Part shown: positions 59,401-64,000 of the stretch, piece after piece
Layout of the letters: every line of letters begins with the position of its first letter
Numbering within the stretch: the first letter of the stretch is position 1
NCBI GenBank assembly: GCA_030248065.1
Contig: JASAMV010000158.1
Span: 141,357 to 205,356 of the forward strand
Direction of reading: 5' to 3'
DNA: 64,000 nucleotides
Source of the DNA: Rhynchonema sp. JSB1_4
Taxonomy: Eukaryota; Nematoda; Chromadorea; Monhysterida; Xyalidae
Position numbers and translations under genes: made by a program
The notes under the pieces: generated by a model
Told to the model about the DNA's origin: nothing
The model's input: the letters and a program-made list of their open reading frames with translations, nothing else
Database searches by the model: none

Positions 59401-62400
59401 TGCATAAAACCACAGAATACAGAATCGTAAGACCCATACCTCGTCCTCAGCATCTGTGTAGACGTAACGCGGCTTTTCCATGAAGTAATGTCGTTGTACC
59501 TGAAAAACGTTAAACTGTAAACATCCGTCCAGTTAATCACAAAAAACGAACAGGCACTAACATTTTCCTCTTTTGTGAACAACAGAATGTCGAAACATTT
59601 CTCCGGCTTCACTTTCAGTGCTTCCATATCTGCTTCCAAAACGGAACTAGCGTCGTGCCGAATTTGTAGGCTGCAACAGATTTTAGGTTTGTATTACGAC
59701 CACCACTCCAATAAATAACGTTCCCAAACAAAAAAACCAGACAATAAATGTCGGTGATTTTGGATTTGCACCCTAGCTGGGTGAACATGGTCACCGTACA
59801 AGGCAAAAAGGATGTTCACCTTTTACAATGTCTTCTTCCTCCACACGCGGGTCCACATTCATGCCAGCTGCTGCTGGTGCTGCATTCGCCGAGTCTTGGG
59901 TCTGCGTGCTCGGCAGGTCCAACATTGGGTTGATACGTTCGAAATGTCGTTCCGGCTGCAAATTCAAGATTTTTTAATTTCAATCACTTTTCGACTTTTT
60001 TGCAAATAAAGCCCTTATGTAACAACTTTGATTTCGCCAGCTTTGCTCGTCGGGTCCATGCGTCTCCACACATCTTTCAGTTTATATTCCTCGGTCTTGA
60101 TGTACCTACAACACAATGCACAAATTGCACATAATAAAAGACCCAACCCGTCGAAGATTATCTTCTACAATTTGCCGCGTGCCATTAGCTCCCAGATTAC
60201 CGATACTTCGACGCAACTGCCACCTACAGTTTTATTTTACAGACAAAACCTGCATATTGCACCGAATCTCGTAGTTTTTAGGCGCATACAAAAAAATTTA
60301 CGTGCAGATTTCACCTGAAACAGTTAGAAACACCTTAAACCCATTTTACACAACTCAACTCACATGGCAACAGGAATGCGCAGCTGCTTGCCAAGTGTGA
60401 GATTGCACTTCCACGGTGTAGGGCGTACGGCACGACGCTGCACGAACGACAACTGCACCAACGCTTCACTGAAAAAAGAAACTGTCACAACATCGACATT
60501 TACGTACGTTCATTGCTATGGTATGAGCAGCGAACCCGCTTTACAGTGGAACCCTCTACTCAATGACGGGAACACCTGCAGTCATCCTCCTCACTGCCGG
60601 ACTCTGGGCAATGTTCTTTGTTTATGGCGATGGGAACCGTAGGGTCCACATCACGTCAACTCAACTATTATACACGTTCACAAAAGTTATGATGTCACTA
60701 TGTCAAAATTGGATCCGCGATATTCAAATAAGAATCAAGTGGATCTAGCGTAAAGCTGGCGGTGAGCAATGTCAGGTCAGGCACGGTTTGTCGCATCGCC
60801 ATCAATACGCGCTCGTTTCGCTCCATAACATCGGTTTTCTTCAAGAGATCTGTGCCTGATTCAATATTCTGATTGTTGGTGGAAGTTGATGGGCCTGAAA
60901 ATCAGATTCAAAACCTGATTTAAGAAAAACCGAAAAAGTAACATTGTGATGTCCCTAACCTGGTACCTGCGAATCGGGCCTATCGTCCCTCTCCCTATTA
61001 TTCTCGTCATCGTCTGGCAACGTGGGTCCACTGGAAACAATTGAGATTTCTTTTCTTTTATGCATCCTATCCTGTTTCATTTTTATATTTCTATACCTAA
61101 TTCTGTTTAAATTCTGCCCTCATTTGTCCAACATAAACACACAAACTCACATGACAGTGAAGTCAATGCTGATGTCATTTATTCGTTTCGCGACTGTTTG
61201 ACAGGATTCGTCACCGACCTCGCCTCCCCAACGAAATTCTTCGTGTGAAACTGAGACTTGAACTGCATCTGGCGCGCTGGCGGTCTCCCCAGAACTAGAA
61301 ACGACTGAAGTGACAGTAAAACAGCCTGTAATCTACACAATAAATCTCAAACACTGCAAAGAATATTCACTGTAACCACTGTAGAGGCGTAATTCAGGTA
61401 CGTTAACACCAGATTTCAAATCAAAAACCCGCTCCAAAATTTTCACTACACGGGAGTAGGTACAACAACTAAAATGCGGTTCAGAGTGGAGTAACAGTCA
61501 CATAAAGCAACCTCCAGAGATTGCTGAACATCACAATCTGCAGCCGACCAAAATTTTCGACCTTCAGTCAATTCCTAAAAACAATGCAGGGCGACAACCA
61601 GCGCGTCGAGAACTGCAATTCACAAAGTGTATTGACTCGGATAAAATCCATGTTTTTTAATTTTTGGTTTTACAATCTCCCTCCATCCTCGCTTGATTGT
61701 ATGCCGTCGTTGACTCCGACGCAGTAATCCCCCCTGCATGTCGAACGTTCTGCAGTTCACTGACAACAACAAAGACACAGATAGATTCTTTCTTCCTGCA
61801 AAACAAATTACGAAAAACCACTGGGGTGGCCAACAGAAAAAAAACGCGGAAATCGCAACAATTTGCAATACATAACTCTCTCACTTGTATTTATCAGGGT
61901 TTTCATCATTCAATGGATTCTTTGTTTCGTCACAGCCAAACAGCACAACACCAACTTGGTCCGACGAACTTGTAAAGATCTGAAACATTATCTCACGCGC
62001 TGCATACATACATATCAGCTAGCAAAGAGTTTTTCAAAATTTTTCAGGGCACAACACACACCAACGAGAGGCTAGAACTTCAAGGCAAATTGAAAGTTTT
62101 TATGCACTTTTGGGAATTTTAGGAGCAAAATGCGGAAGTTCTACGTTTACAGGTTTCCAATCAGGGTTAGCCCTTTGACCCGGCAAACCCTTCTTTCGAG
62201 AAGCCTGCTGTGTCCCCATTCCCACTGCAATCAACACAACGCCACAGCTCACGGCAGTGCTGTGGTAATTTCTCCAGGAGCACGTCACACCTCAAGAAAA
62301 AACCGTTTTATCGGAAAAACCGTTTTCTTCGAAAGTTTCCAGTCCAAAAGTTGGTCGCCTGCTCAAATGGGGGTACGGCACATATGTGCAAAAGTGGCCT

Positions 62401-63016
62401 AAATTGCTTCATGAGGAAAAGCTATACTGGAACTGGACAAGTCGACCAAAAACATTAAAAAAATTGTATTTGCACGATTTGAGAAACCGACCCAAGATAC
62501 CCCGCCTGCTAGGGGCAAGGGGGAAGTTTCCGGAGTTACTCGAGATACCGCTCTGAGGCTACCCACGATACCGGATACCTACATGGTCCGTCAAAAGGCG
62601 AAAAAAACGCCGTTTTTGCATGCAATTTTACTGCAAAATCGGCCTGAAATGGGTGCTTTTTGACACTTTGGCCGAAAATTGAGCTAAAACGACCATTTTT
62701 CTGTGTTTGCGATTTTTAGGAGGTCCGAGGTCGAAAAACCAATTTTGGCCTTTGAAAAACATAAATATACTGACTCGAGATACCCTACGGAGGGCTTGAG
62801 ATAGATACCCCACAAGGGGGAAATTCCCCATCCCCACTACAGTGCCAGCAACACAAGGCGACAGCGAAACGTGCGAACCTCTGGTGATGAAATCGATTGC
62901 AAGTTCTCCAACATCATTGAAAAACACGTTTCTCCATGTGTATTGGCTGGCACCAACATGTTGCGACCCACATCAACGACCAGCATGATCGCGTCCTTCG
63001 GTTTCGCACTAGACAT
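56421..63016 (-). CDS. Ku80 (XRCC5) DNA-end-binding subunit
   Basis: Ku80 pairs with Ku70 at double-strand breaks in non-homologous end joining. Over 20 exons; clear ones are 63016-62879, 61979-61885, 61795-61674, 61612-61583 (30-nt microexon), about 61445-61377, 61304-61151, 61030-60960, about 60895-60695, 60471-60364, 60107-60031, 59955-59811, 59673-59561, 59502-59442, 59219-59063, 58671-58530, 58203-58053, 57968-57850, then 57.5-56.47 kb and a short last exon 56438-56421. vWA start (MLVVDVGRNM, DQVGVVLFGCDETKNPL), beta-barrel (WKCNLTLGKQLRIPVAM, YKFGTTLVPF, ERMVAVVRYVY, FIQLPFADDLR), and C-terminal arm (NPRIQHTFDCLRNRALYPNE; FNNFLLQFKDEI). One exon has a frameshift at 59638-59641. The acidic DNA-PKcs-binding tail of vertebrates is not recognisable. 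Confidence 0.87.
62290..62500. repeat. Dispersed AT-rich repeat, second copy
   Basis: Collinear with 25480-25660 (AAAAGTTGGTCGCCTG, AAGTCGACCAAA, GATTTGAGAAAC). It lies in the first Ku80 intron, next to CGAGATACC-type units at 62500-62820. Confidence 0.6.
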
Positions 63017-63227
63017 GCTTGCTCTTGATCAATCGTGGGCCTATTAAGGACAAGCTGAGCATTTTTAGGCGATCAATCACAATGGGACCTGAAAAACAAC
63101 CATAATATGAAACGGCATGAGTGCGTCAACCGTCAGTCACCGCTGCGGCAACTGAAAACGACGTGGATGAGGAGGACCACGAACACCACAAAAACAAACA
63201 AGCCAGTCTGCTCCTGTCACTGCTATC

Positions 63228-63545
63228 CAGTGTAGTTCCTGGTCCGGCGAGGTGGTTTGTGCACCTACCCATTTTTTTCGGAGAGGCGGTTAGTGCACCT
63301 CCTTCTACCCACTACCTGGGGGACGAGGGAGAAATTGGGTTCATCAACCCCGCCGGTGACCTTTTTTGACATTCTCCCATTTTTGTGGCTTTGGGCTTTG
63401 GCTTGATCGTCAGGTTAAACCTTCAGCGAAGGTCGTACTTGGGAGTTCCTGGTCCGGAGGGGAAACAGGCGGTACCCCCTTTTTTCGGAGGGGGAATAGA
63501 CGTGCCCACCTGGGGGAAGGGGGAGGACCCGGAAGGTGTTGTAAA
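63228..63545. mobile_element. CAGTGTAGTTCCTGG-family fragments
   Basis: CAGTGTAGTTCCTGGTCCGG at 63229, GTTAGTGCACCTCC units, and a second AGTTCCTGGTCCGG at 63443 followed by GGTACCCCC units. Probably broken or overlapping copies; upstream of the Ku80 start. Confidence 0.6.
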
Positions 63546-63756
63546 AAATAGAGCCTCCCCAAATAGAGCCCCTAACCCCAAGCCTTACTTACTACCGGTC
63601 AGGGTTGTAAAAAATTTTAATCAACGAGCTTTTTTAAAAAAAATTTTGAGAAAAGAATTTTTTTATCAGAAAAAGCGTTGCAAATGACGTTTCAGCAGAG
63701 ATGAAATCGACATGATCGATTCGAAATCGAAATGACATCAGTTTTGTAATGACGCC

Positions 63757-64000
63757 CGCATACCAGTGTTGGAGGTGGGGGGGCTTCGGGGGTAGCCCCC
63801 CCCAGTACACAATATCTCCCTCTCCCCTCGGCCTCGTACAGTAGGTATCCCCCCCGATGTTTGGCATGGTACAGTAGGTATCCCCCCCCCATTTTCACCC
63901 CGGTACAGCAGGTATTGCTTAATATTTTGCCCCAAAAGTGCCATTTTTTTATCAAAATGACGAAAATTAGTGTTAAATCAGTGGTTTTTATCTCAAATTA
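63757..64000. mobile_element. hAT-like element running off the right edge
   Basis: Starts near CAGTGTTGGAGGTGGGGG, then GTACAGTAGGTATCCCCCC units as in the 50461 element family. The right end is outside the window. Confidence 0.55.

Overview
The window is a stretch of nematode nuclear genome. It has spliced genes on both strands, short introns with GT donors and TTTCAG-type acceptors, and many non-autonomous DNA transposons. The strongest taxonomic clue is the gene at 6.5-10.0 kb, a MLT-10-like moulting protein with a long run of L-S-P repeats; that family is known only from nematodes. A TWK-type K2P channel and a DEG/ENaC channel fit. The species cannot be named from the sequence.

Layout, left to right: (1) 3' part of a PH/coiled-coil/TBC RabGAP like TBC1D2/TBC-2 (-), cut by the left edge; (2) MLT-10-like gene (-); (3) a five-exon gene for a 179-residue single-pass membrane protein of unknown family (-); (4) a complete 12-exon DEG/ENaC channel (+); (5) a 6-kb transposon-rich gap; (6) an 11-exon FRMD8-like FERM gene (+) with MITEs in its introns; (7) acyl-CoA thioesterase/BAAT-like gene copy 1 (+); (8) an eight-exon K2P potassium channel (+); (9) BAAT-like copy 2 (-), facing copy 1 across the K2P gene; (10) a REPS/POB1-like EH-domain gene (-); (11) a second repeat zone with nested hAT-like MITEs; (12) a Ku80 (XRCC5) gene (-). 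I placed exons by hand from splice sites, phase continuity and family similarity. Summed coding lengths divide by three for genes 2, 3, 4, 6, 7, 8 and 9.

The genes do not form one pathway. The two BAAT-like copies are an inverted pair and share one exon at 98% nucleotide identity while their other exons have diverged, which points to exon-limited gene conversion. The repeat zones hold MITEs with perfect or near-perfect 8-bp target duplications, several nested inside each other. They share CAGTG-type ends but carry different internal short repeats.

The most unusual signal is a 10-mer, TGAAACATCA (reverse TGATGTTTCA). It occurs about 20 times here on both strands, plus about 8 times as TGAAACATTA, where about 0.1 each is expected by chance. 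It lies in introns, at splice sites, in intergenic DNA and in coding exons in different reading frames. In two short introns inverted copies sit at both ends, as in introner-type elements. It also resembles the CTGTTTCA core upstream of nematode 21U-piRNAs.
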